From NCBI RefSeq assembly GCF_002157505.1, contig NZ_NFSC01000030.1:186001-250000 (forward strand): a stretch of DNA of 64,000 bases. The letters are read 5' to 3'. Source of the stretch: Arthrobacter agilis. Lineage in GTDB: Bacteria > Actinomycetota > Actinomycetes > Actinomycetales > Micrococcaceae. Position 1 is the stretch's first letter. Each line of letters opens with the position of its first letter. The position numbers and the translations under genes were made by a program. Below the pieces are notes generated by a model. It was not told where the DNA came from. It ran no database searches and worked only from the letters and a program-made list of their open reading frames with translations. Positions 14,938 through 23,397 of the stretch are shown one piece after another.

Positions 14938-15783
14938 ATGACGGTGCTGATAGCGGGCTGCGGGGACCTGGGCACCGAAGTGGGGCTGCGGCTGGCAGCT
15001 CGCGGCGAGCGGGTGATCGGATGGCGCCGCTCACCCAAACGCATCCCCGAAGGCATCGAGGGTAGAGCCGCCGACCTGACGCAGCCGCTGCCACCGATCC
15101 CGCAGGACACCGACGTCGTCGTCATCGCCACCGCCGCCGGTGACCGGAGCGAGGCCGCCTACCGCAGTGCGTACGTCGACGCCACCCGCAACGTACTGGA
15201 TGCCCTCGAGCGCGACGGCGTGACGCCCCGGCGCATCCTCTTCGTCTCCTCGACGGCGGTCTACGGGGATTTCGACGGCGGCTGGGTCACCGAACAATCA
15301 CCCGCGGAGAGTGACGCGCCGACTGCCCGTCTGATCAGAGAGGCCGAGGAAGTGCTCCTGGGCCGGACGGACCGCGGCACGGTCCTTCGACTCTCCGGCA
15401 TCTACGGGCCGGGACGTACGCGCCTGATCGACCAGGTGGAGGGCGGAACGGCGGTCCTACCCGCCGGAACCCAGTGGACCAACAGGATCCATCGCGACGA
15501 CGCCGCGGCGGCGATCGTGCACCTGACCACGGAGGTCGAGTCTCCTGCGCCGATCTACGTCGGCAGCGACGAACTGCCCGTGGACCTCGGCGAGGTGCTG
15601 CAGTTCCTCGCCGCCGAACTCGGCCTGCCGGAGCCGCCGCGCGGCGAGACGTCGTACACCCGCGGTGGCGCCCGGCGCATGGACAGCAGCCTCCTGCGGT
15701 CCACCGGTTTCTCCTTCGCCTACCCGACGTACCGGGAGGGCTACCGGGCTGTCCTCGCGGGGCAGGGCGTCAGGCACCCCTAG
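14938..15783 (+). CDS. NAD(P)-dependent epimerase/dehydratase (SDR)
   Basis: A 281-aa extended-SDR-type protein. The N-terminal nucleotide site is GCGDLGTE (GxGxxG); further matches are VVVIATAAGD, LFVSSTAVYGD (the S/Y active-site region) and RLSGIYGPGRT. It resembles YeeZ-type nucleoside-diphosphate-sugar epimerase-like proteins; substrate unknown. ATG at 14938 follows GAGGA; an ATG at 14933 is out of frame. A TAGACT at 14881 looks like its -10 box and lies at the right edge of the hsdM relic, so the backbone resumes here. Confidence 0.88.
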   Translation: MTVLIAGCGDLGTEVGLRLAARGERVIGWRRSPKRIPEGIEGRAADLTQPLPPIPQDTDVVVIATAAGDRSEAAYRSAYVDATRNVLDALERDGVTPRRILFVSSTAVYGDFDGGWVTEQSPAESDAPTARLIREAEEVLLGRTDRGTVLRLSGIYGPGRTRLIDQVEGGTAVLPAGTQWTNRIHRDDAAAAIVHLTTEVESPAPIYVGSDELPVDLGEVLQFLAAELGLPEPPRGETSYTRGGARRMDSSLLRSTGFSFAYPTYREGYRAVLAGQGVRHP

Positions 15784-15936
15784 GCGAGCCGGCGACTGCG
15801 GGAAGGCGGGCCCGTCAGGCGCGCCTGGGCGAGCCGGCGGCGGCGGGGAAAGCTGGGCCCGTCAGGCGCGCCTGGGCGAGCCGGCGGCGGCGGGGAAAGC
15901 TGGGCCCGTCAGGCGCGCCTGGGCGAGCCGGCGGCC
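15784..15936. repeat. Tandem repeat of a gene 3' end (47-bp unit)
   Basis: Three full units (45, 47, 47 bp; starts 15784, 15829, 15876) and a partial fourth (15923). Each contains GGGCCCGTCAGGCGCGCCTGG, whose core CAGGCGCGCCTG is a perfect palindrome inside a larger stem. On the minus strand each unit encodes AAGSPRRA-stop, the C-terminus of the convergent glycosyltransferase, so the final codons and stop of that gene have been duplicated downstream. The array fills the gap to the epimerase stop. Confidence 0.85.
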
Positions 15937-17168
15937 GTAGGGACGCGGGCCTTCGCCGTCAGGCGTCCCAGCCGCACCAGCGACCAGACGAAGATGCTGA
16001 CCACGAGCAGGTTGCGGAGGGTGAGCAGGAGGGCGACGGCGGGATTGAGCTCGTAGCGCAGGGCGTCGTAGAACACCGGATAGACGAGCGTGGTCAGGCC
16101 GGCGGTCGCCAGCATGGCGATCGCCGGGTAGCGCCACTCGGCCGCACGGTCGAGCACGAGTCCGGCGGCGATGACGGCCGCGATCCACAGCATGAACTGC
16201 GGCGAGCCGACCTTGTTGAAGACCACGAGCGTGCTCACGAGGGCCAGTGACCCGGTGGCGAGCAGGGCGCCGGCCTCGGCACCGCGGTGGAGCGCGATCG
16301 CGAGGAACGCGGCGACCAGGACGACGGTCAGGGCGAGCAGCGGCGTCATCAGGTCCCCGACCAGCCCGCTCAGCGCACCCCGCACCTCCATGGTGTTGAT
16401 GACCTCGTCCTCGAAGAAGTAGGCGCCCGACGTCCCGGTGATCGCCTGCCACACCCCGGGCGTGCTCAGTGGAGCCTCCAGCTGCATGCCGCGCGCGCCC
16501 TGGGCGCTGAGGAATCCGGTGAGGTTGCGGATATCCCCGAAGGCCGCGACGACGCCTGCGATGCCTGCGGTGAGCGCGATGCCGGCGCCGAGGATGCGGA
16601 GCCGCCCCCGTCGGAGAACCACGAGCGACGCGAGCACGACGGCGGCGGGCCACACCTTCATCCACGTCGCCGCGCTGAGCACGAGCGACGCCACGAACGG
16701 GCGTGCGGCGACGATGAGCAGTGCGGCCACCACCAGGGGGGCGGTCAGGCCGTCGATCCTGCCGACCGCGACCGGCCCGAGGAGCGCCGTGGCCGCAAGC
16801 CACCAGTATGCGGCGGTGAACGACGACGGCGTGCGCTGCCGGATCAGGGCCGCGGTGCCGACGGCGTTGAGGCCGGCGAAGAGGAGGAACCAGGCGAGCT
16901 GGTAGAGGGACGGACCGAAGACCGTGGCCACGACCATCGGCACGAGGGCACCCACGGGGTAGACCCAGGCGGTGTCGATGCCCTGCCAGACGCCGTCGTT
17001 CAGGGCCTGGTACGCCCACTCACGGTAGAACCGGAGGTCGCTGAGCACGCCGCCGCCGAGGATGAAGGGCAGTAGCCGCGCGAGGAACCCCGCATGGAGA
17101 AGGGCGAAGAACAGCCAGACCGAGCGCGCCCTATTGCGGGTCTCCGGATGGGGCAGGCGGATGCGCAC
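15909..17168 (-). CDS. GT87-type (DUF2029) membrane glycosyltransferase
   Basis: A 419-aa polytopic protein with about ten hydrophobic helices, resembling the GT-C polyprenyl-phosphate-mannose-dependent mannosyltransferases of actinobacteria. The first periplasmic loop has the expected acidic motif (SDLRFYREWAYQAL), and WMKVWPAAVVLA and GSPQFMLWIAAV match conserved family segments. Such enzymes add mannose to extracytoplasmic lipid-linked glycans. GTG at 17168 follows CAGGAG; the longer frame upstream is not coding. The 3' end is the source of the tandem repeat at 15784. Confidence 0.82.
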   Translation of the reverse strand: MRIRLPHPETRNRARSVWLFFALLHAGFLARLLPFILGGGVLSDLRFYREWAYQALNDGVWQGIDTAWVYPVGALVPMVVATVFGPSLYQLAWFLLFAGLNAVGTAALIRQRTPSSFTAAYWWLAATALLGPVAVGRIDGLTAPLVVAALLIVAARPFVASLVLSAATWMKVWPAAVVLASLVVLRRGRLRILGAGIALTAGIAGVVAAFGDIRNLTGFLSAQGARGMQLEAPLSTPGVWQAITGTSGAYFFEDEVINTMEVRGALSGLVGDLMTPLLALTVVLVAAFLAIALHRGAEAGALLATGSLALVSTLVVFNKVGSPQFMLWIAAVIAAGLVLDRAAEWRYPAIAMLATAGLTTLVYPVFYDALRYELNPAVALLLTLRNLLVVSIFVWSLVRLGRLTAKARVPTAAGSPRRA

Positions 17169-17253
17169 GGGAGCTCCTGGTCGGCGGGGTGGCGGCAGCG
17201 GCAAGTCTCTCATTTCCGGCGGGGCCTCCGCTAATTCCCGGGTCGGGCACCTC

Positions 17254-17955
17254 TCAGGTTGCGCACGGCCGAAGGCCCAGCTGGCCGGCAAGGCGCTGGA
17301 CGGTGTAGTCGAAGAGGACGTCGGGACGTGCGAAGGTCGTGGCCCCGTACTGCCCGAACACCTCGAACGACACGGCGCCGAACAGCGCGGACCAGGCCTG
17401 CACGGTCCCCGCGATGAGCCCGTCCGGAGCGGCCAGGGCCAGCTCGTCCCGGATGGCCTGGAAATCGGCGGCGAGCTCCGGGGGCGCCCCGGCATGTCCG
17501 CCCTCGAGGTGACCTGCACGCCAGGCGTCGTCCAGGATGTGCGCGATCAGCGTGACGACGCGGGTCCCCTGGGACGTGGTCCTCTCCGCCGGGGCCGCGT
17601 AGCCGGGGACGGGGCTGCCGTAGAGGAGCGCATAGCGCGACGGTTCGCGGACGGCCCAGTGGCGGACCGCTCCGGCGAGGGCGGTGAAACGGTCGACGGC
17701 GGCGCTGCCCGCTGCCTCGACGGCGGCATCGACCTCGTCGCCGAGTTCGGTGTAGGCGTCGACCACCAGGAGTGTCAGCAGTTCATCGCGGTTCGCGACG
17801 TAGCGGTAAACCGCGGAGGACACGACTCCGAGTTCACGGGCCACAGCGCGGAGGGACAGCGCCGCGGCTCCGACCTCGCCGAGCTGCCGGCGTCCGATCC
17901 GGGTGATGTCGCTGAGCGTCTGTTCGCGGGCGCGTTCGCGCGGTGTTCCGGGCAT
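17254..17955 (-). CDS. TetR family regulator
   Basis: A 233-aa protein: N-terminal TetR helix-turn-helix (LSLRAVARELGVVSSAVYRY) and a C-terminal ligand domain of the WHG type (SRYALLYGSPVPGY). ATG at 17955 is chosen; an alternative ATG at 17991 would run into the operator region. Divergent from the NAD-binding epimerase gene, with two near-perfect AGAGCA-N-TGCTCT palindromes between them. Almost certainly represses itself and that gene. The inducer is unknown. Confidence 0.9.
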   Translation of the reverse strand: MPGTPRERAREQTLSDITRIGRRQLGEVGAAALSLRAVARELGVVSSAVYRYVANRDELLTLLVVDAYTELGDEVDAAVEAAGSAAVDRFTALAGAVRHWAVREPSRYALLYGSPVPGYAAPAERTTSQGTRVVTLIAHILDDAWRAGHLEGGHAGAPPELAADFQAIRDELALAAPDGLIAGTVQAWSALFGAVSFEVFGQYGATTFARPDVLFDYTVQRLAGQLGLRPCAT

Positions 17956-17977
17956 GGAGCCACTGTGGCAGCCGCAT

Positions 17978-18060
17978 GAGAGCAGTGTCAACTTTTCAGA
18001 GCAGTGCTCTTGACTTCGCCGATGAAGGGGGCCACCCTTGATCCTGAGAGCACTGCTCTC
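17978..18060. promoter_or_regulatory. TetR operators, AGAGCA-N-TGCTCT
   Basis: AGAGCAGTGCTCT (17998-18010) is a perfect 6-1-6 inverted repeat; GAGAGCACTGCTCTC (18046-18060) is a perfect 7-1-7 copy. A half-site, GAGAGCAGTG, lies at 17978-17987. Centres of the full sites are 49 bp apart. They sit in the divergent promoter between the TetR gene and the epimerase gene. Confidence 0.75.
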
Positions 18061-18087
18061 ACTCTCCTACCGCCCGAAAGGCGCACC

Positions 18088-19032
18088 ATGAGCCAGTACA
18101 TCGTCACCGGAGCAGGACCCGTCGGCTGGACCATCGCAGAACAACTCGCAGAGCGCGGCAACTCCGTGCGCATCCTGACCCGCTCCGGCAGCGGCCCGGA
18201 CCACCCCCTCGTCGAGAAGCTGGTCGTCGACGTGTCCGACGCCGCCGCTCTCGCAACCGCCATCGCCGGGGCGGACGCGGTCTTCCACTGCATCCACGGA
18301 AGCGCCTACTCCACGGCAGCCTGGCAGCGGGAACTGCCGGCGGCCGAGTCCGTGGTGCTCGAGGCCGCAGGACGGGAGGGGGCCGTCGTCGTATTCCCCG
18401 AGAGTCTGTATTCCTATAGCCGGCCGGACCAGGTCATGACGGAGCAGAGCGAGCGTGCAGCGGAGGGCGGCAAACGCGGTGTCCGCACGGCACTGCTGGC
18501 GGCACGGGCAGCGTCGGAGACGAACACCGTCTCGGTGGTTGCGTCGGACTTCTTCGGGCCGAGGGTGCGGATGGCCCACGCCGGTGAGCGCATGGTGCCG
18601 GCAGTGCTGAACGGCACCGGGATCCAGCTCGTGGGCAGCCCCGATGCACCGCACTCGTTCACCTATATCCCCGACTTGGCAGCCGCCATGATCGCGGCCG
18701 CGGACCTGCCGCGCGTCCGCGACAGGGTGCTGCACGCCCCAACCCTCCCCGCCCTCACGCAGCGCGCGCTCGTCGAGGCATTCGCGGAGACCGCTGGAGT
18801 CGCCGCACCCCGGCTGAGGGGAACACCGGGCTGGCTGTTCCGCGCGATCGGCGTCGTGATGCCGTCCATGCGCGAGCTGGCCGAGATGTCTTACCAGTTC
18901 GACCGGCCGTTCGTGATGGACTCGACGTCATCACAGCTGCTGCTGGGCCTGTCACCCACTCCGCTCGATGCCGCCGTCGCCGAGACGGTGCAGTGGTGGC
19001 GCGGGGAGCTGGCAGCCACGGCGTCGGCCTAG
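18088..19032 (+). CDS. NAD-dependent epimerase/dehydratase family protein
   Basis: A 314-aa atypical extended SDR. The nucleotide site is TGAGPVGW near residue 7, followed by VDVSDAAALATAIAGADAVFHC and SLYSYSRP in place of the usual YxxxK, and TYIPDLAAAM in the C-terminal half. Similar TetR-controlled proteins act as NAD(P)H oxidoreductases of unknown substrate. ATG at 18088 after GAAAGG. Divergent from and probably repressed by the TetR protein. Its stop overlaps the stop of the convergent dehydrogenase gene: both use the palindrome CTAG at 19029-19032. Confidence 0.87.
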   Translation: MSQYIVTGAGPVGWTIAEQLAERGNSVRILTRSGSGPDHPLVEKLVVDVSDAAALATAIAGADAVFHCIHGSAYSTAAWQRELPAAESVVLEAAGREGAVVVFPESLYSYSRPDQVMTEQSERAAEGGKRGVRTALLAARAASETNTVSVVASDFFGPRVRMAHAGERMVPAVLNGTGIQLVGSPDAPHSFTYIPDLAAAMIAAADLPRVRDRVLHAPTLPALTQRALVEAFAETAGVAAPRLRGTPGWLFRAIGVVMPSMRELAEMSYQFDRPFVMDSTSSQLLLGLSPTPLDAAVAETVQWWRGELAATASA

Positions 19033-20012
19033 CCGCCGGACGAACGCCCGGACGGCACGTACCCCAGGGCCTTGTCGACGACACCGGGCAGGGGCCGCCC
19101 CTCCACCCACAGCAGGAAGTTGCGCTCGAACTGCACGGCGAGGTCGTCCAGCCAGGAATCGGCATTGCTCGCCATGTGCGGGGTGACGAGCACCGTCGGC
19201 AGGGACCACAGCGGATTCTCCGGGGGCAGCGGCTCGATGGCGAAGGTGTCGAGGACAGCGCCCGCCAGTGCCCCGCTCCGCAGGCTGTCCACGAGGGCCG
19301 CTTCGTCCACGAGCCGGCCGCGGCCCACGTTGATGAGGACGGCGGACGGCTTCATCGCCCCGATCACAGCGGCGCTCACGAGGTTCTCGGTGGCAGGAGT
19401 CAGGGGCGCCACGAGGACGACCCAGTCGAACCCGGGGACCACGCGGGCCAGGTCGGCAGAAGCATGCACCCGGCCGAAATCGTCGTCGTGCTCCACCGCC
19501 GTCCGCCCTGCCCCCTCGACGTGCACCCCAACCGCCTTCAGGAGCCGCGCGGTATGCCGGCCGATGCTGCCCGTTCCCACGACCAGGGCCCGGGAGCCGG
19601 CGATGTTGCGGCCCTCCCTCCACACCCACCGGATGTCCCGCTGCTGGTCGTGCAGCGGACCGAAGCCCTTCGCGGCGTACAGCATGGCGCCGAGGACGTA
19701 CTCCGCCATGGGCTGGTCGAAGATGCCGTGCGCATTGGTCACCACGACGTCGGAAGCCACCAGTTCGGGGAAGAGGAGCTTGTCCACCCCGGCTGCGGCC
19801 ACGTGCAGCCAGCGCAGGGAACCGGCCGCATGCCAGGCGGCGGGCAGGGCCCCGGAGAAGTAGTCCCAGAGGTAGAGCACGTCCGCGCCGTCGAGGGCCC
19901 TGTCCAGGGTCTGCGCCTGCGCCACCCGCACGTCCGCGAGTTCCGCGACGCGCTCCAGTCCCCGCACCGGTCGTTCACCCTCGAGCACCGCCACCACGGG
20001 CCGCCTAGTCAT
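19029..20012 (-). CDS. D-isomer-specific 2-hydroxyacid dehydrogenase
   Basis: A 327-aa NAD-dependent reductase of the D-2-hydroxyacid family (2-keto acid to D-2-hydroxy acid). Visible are the Rossmann motif VVGTGSIGRHTA, the substrate Arg region NVGRGRLVDE, the Glu region DTFAIEPLP and the catalytic His in TPHMAS. ATG at 20012 overlaps the stop of the upstream transporter gene (ATGACTAG), so translation is probably coupled. Specific substrate (glyoxylate, hydroxypyruvate or other) cannot be read. Confidence 0.9.
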   Translation of the reverse strand: MTRRPVVAVLEGERPVRGLERVAELADVRVAQAQTLDRALDGADVLYLWDYFSGALPAAWHAAGSLRWLHVAAAGVDKLLFPELVASDVVVTNAHGIFDQPMAEYVLGAMLYAAKGFGPLHDQQRDIRWVWREGRNIAGSRALVVGTGSIGRHTARLLKAVGVHVEGAGRTAVEHDDDFGRVHASADLARVVPGFDWVVLVAPLTPATENLVSAAVIGAMKPSAVLINVGRGRLVDEAALVDSLRSGALAGAVLDTFAIEPLPPENPLWSLPTVLVTPHMASNADSWLDDLAVQFERNFLLWVEGRPLPGVVDKALGYVPSGRSSGG

Positions 20013-21312
20013 CGCCCGGCTCCGCTCGGTGCCCCACGGCACCGCTGGTGGGCAGGGCGGCGTCCTGCATGCGCCCGGCTGCTCCGTCGTCTGCCGGGTT
20101 CACGGGGACCGCATCGGGATTCCCGGAGGCGACGCCGGTCTCCGGCCGGTTCTCGATGGACAGGTCGCGCAGGTACCGGAGCACCACGATGGCCACCGCG
20201 GTCGTCGGGACGGCGAGGAACGCCCCGATGATGCCGAACAGGGTGCCGCCCGCCGTGACGGACGCCAGGACGACTGCCGGATGGATTTCGAGCGTCCGGC
20301 CCACGAGCAGGGGCTGGATGAAGTTGCTCTCGAGCTGCTGCACGAGCACCACCAGCCCGAGCACGATCAGGGCCGTGAGCCAGCCGTAGGCGAGGAAGGC
20401 CACGAGGGTCGCGATGAGGCCGGAGACGATGGCCCCGACCACCGGGATGAACGCGGAGAAGAACACGAGCACGGCCAGCGGGATGGCGAGCGGGATGTGC
20501 AGCAGCACGAGACCCAGCCCGATGAACACGGCGTCGACCAGCGCGACGGTGGCCTGGGCGAAGATGTAGGAGGACAGCGTCTTCCAGGAGCCGCTCGCGA
20601 TCGTGGAGGCATGCGCGTAGGCCGTGGAGTTGGTCCAGCGTGACGCCCACGGCAGGAAGCGGTCCCCGTCCTTGAGGCAGAAGAACGTGAAGACGAGCGC
20701 CAGCAGCACGACGACGGTTCCCGAGGTCAGTTCGCCCAGTCCCGTGGTGATACCGCTGACGACGTTCCCGACATTCGCCTGCAGCTGCCCCAGGGCGGTG
20801 TCGACGATGCCGTCGAGGTTCGCCGCGTCCAGGTTGAGCGGTGGACGCGCGATGAAATCGGTGAGGTCGGCCACGTTGTCCCGGGCCAGTCCCGAGAGAT
20901 CAGCGATCCCGCTCGCGATGGCCGGGACGGTCAGAGCGCCGATCCCGACGACGATGCCGATGAACCCGAACAGCGTCACGAGCGCGGCGAGAACCTTCGG
21001 GAGGCCCTTGCGGAGGAACCGGTTGACCGGCCAAAGGACAGAGGCCAGCAGCAACGCGAACAGCGTCGGCAGGATGATCGACCACAGCGCCCTGGTGAGG
21101 TACCAGAGGATCACCAGGCCCGCGAGGACGACGATGCTGCGCCCCGTCCACACCGCACTGACCCTGAGCCCATCGGAGAAGGCGTGGGGCCGGAACCGGC
21201 GGGCCACCGACGAGCCGTGCGACTCCGCGGCGGCGTGCGGTGCAACGCGCGGCCTCCACCGCCGAGGGCGGGCTGCGGCTCGAGGGGTATCAGGGGAGTT
21301 CGCGCGTGTCAC
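20005..21312 (-). CDS. AI-2E family transporter
   Basis: A 435-aa membrane protein with the UPF0118/AI-2E exporter layout: two N-terminal helices, a long amphipathic region, then a helical bundle with FIPVVGAIVSGLIATLVAFL and the conserved ESNFIQPLLVGRTLEIHPAVVL segment. Family members export small metabolites or exchange sodium and protons; the quorum-signal role applies only to some. GTG at 21312 is chosen as the first start close to the helices; the frame continues upstream but looks non-coding. Overlaps the dehydrogenase gene by 8 nt. Confidence 0.88.
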   Translation of the reverse strand: MTRANSPDTPRAAARPRRWRPRVAPHAAAESHGSSVARRFRPHAFSDGLRVSAVWTGRSIVVLAGLVILWYLTRALWSIILPTLFALLLASVLWPVNRFLRKGLPKVLAALVTLFGFIGIVVGIGALTVPAIASGIADLSGLARDNVADLTDFIARPPLNLDAANLDGIVDTALGQLQANVGNVVSGITTGLGELTSGTVVVLLALVFTFFCLKDGDRFLPWASRWTNSTAYAHASTIASGSWKTLSSYIFAQATVALVDAVFIGLGLVLLHIPLAIPLAVLVFFSAFIPVVGAIVSGLIATLVAFLAYGWLTALIVLGLVVLVQQLESNFIQPLLVGRTLEIHPAVVLASVTAGGTLFGIIGAFLAVPTTAVAIVVLRYLRDLSIENRPETGVASGNPDAVPVNPADDGAAGRMQDAALPTSGAVGHRAEPGDD

Positions 21313-21505
21313 GTAGCCATCCTGCCCTAGTCCGGGACGCCCGGCGCGCTCCGATCCGACACCAGGACCGTCTGTCGCACAATGGGGACATGAGGCGAGC
21401 AGCACTCCCCGTCCGGCCCTCCCCCATGCCGGGCACCTTCCCCGTCCCGTCCCTGCGATCCCGCACCTGTACCGACGCGTGCAGTCCGTCGGGTAGGGGC
21501 TCGTA

Positions 21506-22150
21506 GTGGCGCCCCAGGAACGTGCCGTGGCCACACGATCGGCGATCATCCTCGCCGCTGCCATGGTGTTCGAGGAGCATGGCTACGGCGGCACCTCCAT
21601 TGCAGCGGTGGCGACGCATGCCGGGGTCACCAAGGGGGCGCTGTACTTCCATTTCGCGGCGAAGGAGGACCTCGCCGCGGCCGTGATCGGGGAGCAGCAC
21701 GCGATCGCCTCGGCAGAGGGTGCCCGGGTGCGTGCCCTGGGACGGTCAGCCCTGGAGACGATGATCCTCATCTGCCGCGGATTCGCGCTGCAGCTCATCG
21801 AACATTCGGTCATGCGCGCAGGCGTCCGGCTGACGTTCGAGGCATCGGCCTTCGGGCACGATGTCCATCAGCCGTACCTCGACTGGACATCCCGGTTTGG
21901 TGAGTTCGCGCGCACGGCCATCCAGGACGGTGACCTGCGTCCCGACCTCGACGCCGATGCGTTCGCCCGCCTGCTCGTCGGCGCCTACACCGGCGTGCAG
22001 ATGGTCTCCAACATCCTGACCGGCAGGTCGGACGTCCTCGACCGGCTCGGCGACCTGTGGGAGATGCTGCTGCCGGGAGTGGTGGCCCGGGATCTGCAGG
22101 ACGACGTGCCACGATTCGTGGCCCTCTTCCGCGAAGGCCTCCCTCACTAA
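21506..22150 (+). CDS. TetR family, gamma-butyrolactone-receptor-like (ScbR/ArpA type)
   Basis: A 214-aa protein. The DNA-binding region (AAVATHAGVTKGALYFHFAAK) and the MRAGVRLTFE and YTGVQMVSN segments match gamma-butyrolactone autoregulator receptors of Streptomyces, which bind ARE palindromes until the lactone signal is present. The first codon in the frame is GTG at 21506. No lactone synthase (AfsA-like) lies in the window. A palindrome typical of such operators follows directly at 22149-22166. Confidence 0.85.
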   Translation: MAPQERAVATRSAIILAAAMVFEEHGYGGTSIAAVATHAGVTKGALYFHFAAKEDLAAAVIGEQHAIASAEGARVRALGRSALETMILICRGFALQLIEHSVMRAGVRLTFEASAFGHDVHQPYLDWTSRFGEFARTAIQDGDLRPDLDADAFARLLVGAYTGVQMVSNILTGRSDVLDRLGDLWEMLLPGVVARDLQDDVPRFVALFREGLPH

Positions 22151-22166
22151 ACCGGCCGACCGGTTT
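22149..22166. promoter_or_regulatory. AAACCGG-N4-CCGGTTT palindrome (ARE-like operator or terminator)
   Basis: A perfect 7-bp inverted repeat with spacer CCGA, beginning in the TAA stop of the receptor-like TetR gene and followed by four more Ts. As RNA it is a plausible terminator; as DNA it resembles the autoregulatory elements bound by ScbR-type proteins. A TAGGCT -10-like box at 22187 lies about one promoter spacing downstream, so a bound repressor would cover the -35 region. Confidence 0.55.
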
Positions 22167-22402
22167 TTTTCAGTGCCGATCCGGACTAGGCTTGTCCATG
22201 GCAGCGCAGGGGCTCCGTGGGGGAGGTCCCTGCCGGACCCGGAAGGGTCCTGCCTGCGGGCTCCCCGCGGGTGCGAACCGCATCCCCGGGGCGCCCGCCT
22301 TACCCGCTGCAGTTCCCGAAGCGAAGCGTGTCGCCATTCCCCTTCTACAGAGCGGGCCGCACTAGGGTGGAGGAGAACCTCCGACGCCAGCAAAGGGAAC
22401 CC

Positions 22403-23377
22403 ATGCGCTACGTGAAACTCGGCTCCACAGGCCTCGACATCTCGCCGCTCGCCCTCGGATGCATGAGCTACGGCACTCCCGACCGCGGCAACCACGCGTG
22501 GACCCTGCCGGAGGAGGAGAGCCGCCCCCTCATCCGGGCCGCCGTCGACGCCGGCATCAATTTCTTCGACACCGCGAACGTCTACTCGGACGGATCCAGC
22601 GAGGAGATCGTCGGACGCGCCCTGGCGGAGTTCACGCGCCGCGAGGACACCGTGATCGCGACGAAGGTCCACGGCCGGATGCACGAGGGGCCCAACGGCG
22701 CAGGGCTGTCCCGGAAGGCCATCCTGGCGGAGCTGGACAACAGCCTCCGGCGCCTGGGGACGGACTACGTGGACCTCTACCAGATCCACCGCTTCGACCC
22801 CGAGACTCCCCTCGAGGAGACCCTCGAAGCGCTGCACGGCGTCGTGAAGGCGGGCAAGGTCCGCTATATCGGTGCGTCGTCGATGTATGCCTGGCAGTTC
22901 TCGAAGGCGCTCTACCTGCAGCGCATCAACGGCTGGACCCGCTTCGTCACCATGCAGGACCACTACAACCTCATCAACCGCGAGGAAGAACGCGAGATGT
23001 ACGGGCTGTGCGCGGACCAGGGCATCGGCGTGCTGCCGTGGAGCCCGCTCGCACGCGGCAAGCTCGCCCGGCCGTGGGACGAGACCACGTCGCGCTCCGA
23101 GTCGGACTCCTTCGGCAAGACCCTCTACGGCACGCAGGATTCCGACCGTCGGGTGTCCGACGCCGTCGGCGCCGTCGCGGAAGCGCGCGGCGTGCCCCGC
23201 GCCCAGGTGGCCCTCGCCTGGGTGTCGCGCAATCCCGTGGTGTCCGCCCCGATCGTCGGCGTCGGCAAGCCGCGCCATCTCGAGGACGCCCTGGCCTCGC
23301 TGGAGCTCGAACTGACGGAGGACGAGGTCCGCGCCCTGGAGGAGCACTACGTTCCCCACACGCTCGTCGGCTTCTGA
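22403..23377 (+). CDS. Aldo/keto reductase
   Basis: A 324-aa NADPH-dependent oxidoreductase with the full catalytic tetrad: Asp56 and Tyr61 in FFDTANVYSDG, Lys88 in ATKVHG and His129 in QIHRFD; the C-terminal cofactor loop is PIVGVGKPRHLEDAL. Subfamily as in YdhF/PdxI-like and K+-channel-beta-like reductases. ATG at 22403 after AAAGGGAA; a TAGGGT at 22363 is a plausible -10 box. The ARE-like palindrome 240 nt upstream could bring it under the receptor-like TetR protein, but this is only positional. Confidence 0.92.
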   Translation: MRYVKLGSTGLDISPLALGCMSYGTPDRGNHAWTLPEEESRPLIRAAVDAGINFFDTANVYSDGSSEEIVGRALAEFTRREDTVIATKVHGRMHEGPNGAGLSRKAILAELDNSLRRLGTDYVDLYQIHRFDPETPLEETLEALHGVVKAGKVRYIGASSMYAWQFSKALYLQRINGWTRFVTMQDHYNLINREEEREMYGLCADQGIGVLPWSPLARGKLARPWDETTSRSESDSFGKTLYGTQDSDRRVSDAVGAVAEARGVPRAQVALAWVSRNPVVSAPIVGVGKPRHLEDALASLELELTEDEVRALEEHYVPHTLVGF

Positions 23378-23397
23378 TCGCCCTGCCGCAGGGCCGC

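Noticed and set aside
15784-15936. CRISPR-like array
   Set aside because: The 47-bp units are directly adjacent without unique spacers and derive from a gene end.
22199-22365. Plus-strand frame of about 55 codons downstream of the ARE-like palindrome
   Set aside because: No ribosome-binding site and Gly/Pro/Arg-rich composition; the aldo/keto reductase has its own -10-like box after it. Treated as leader sequence.
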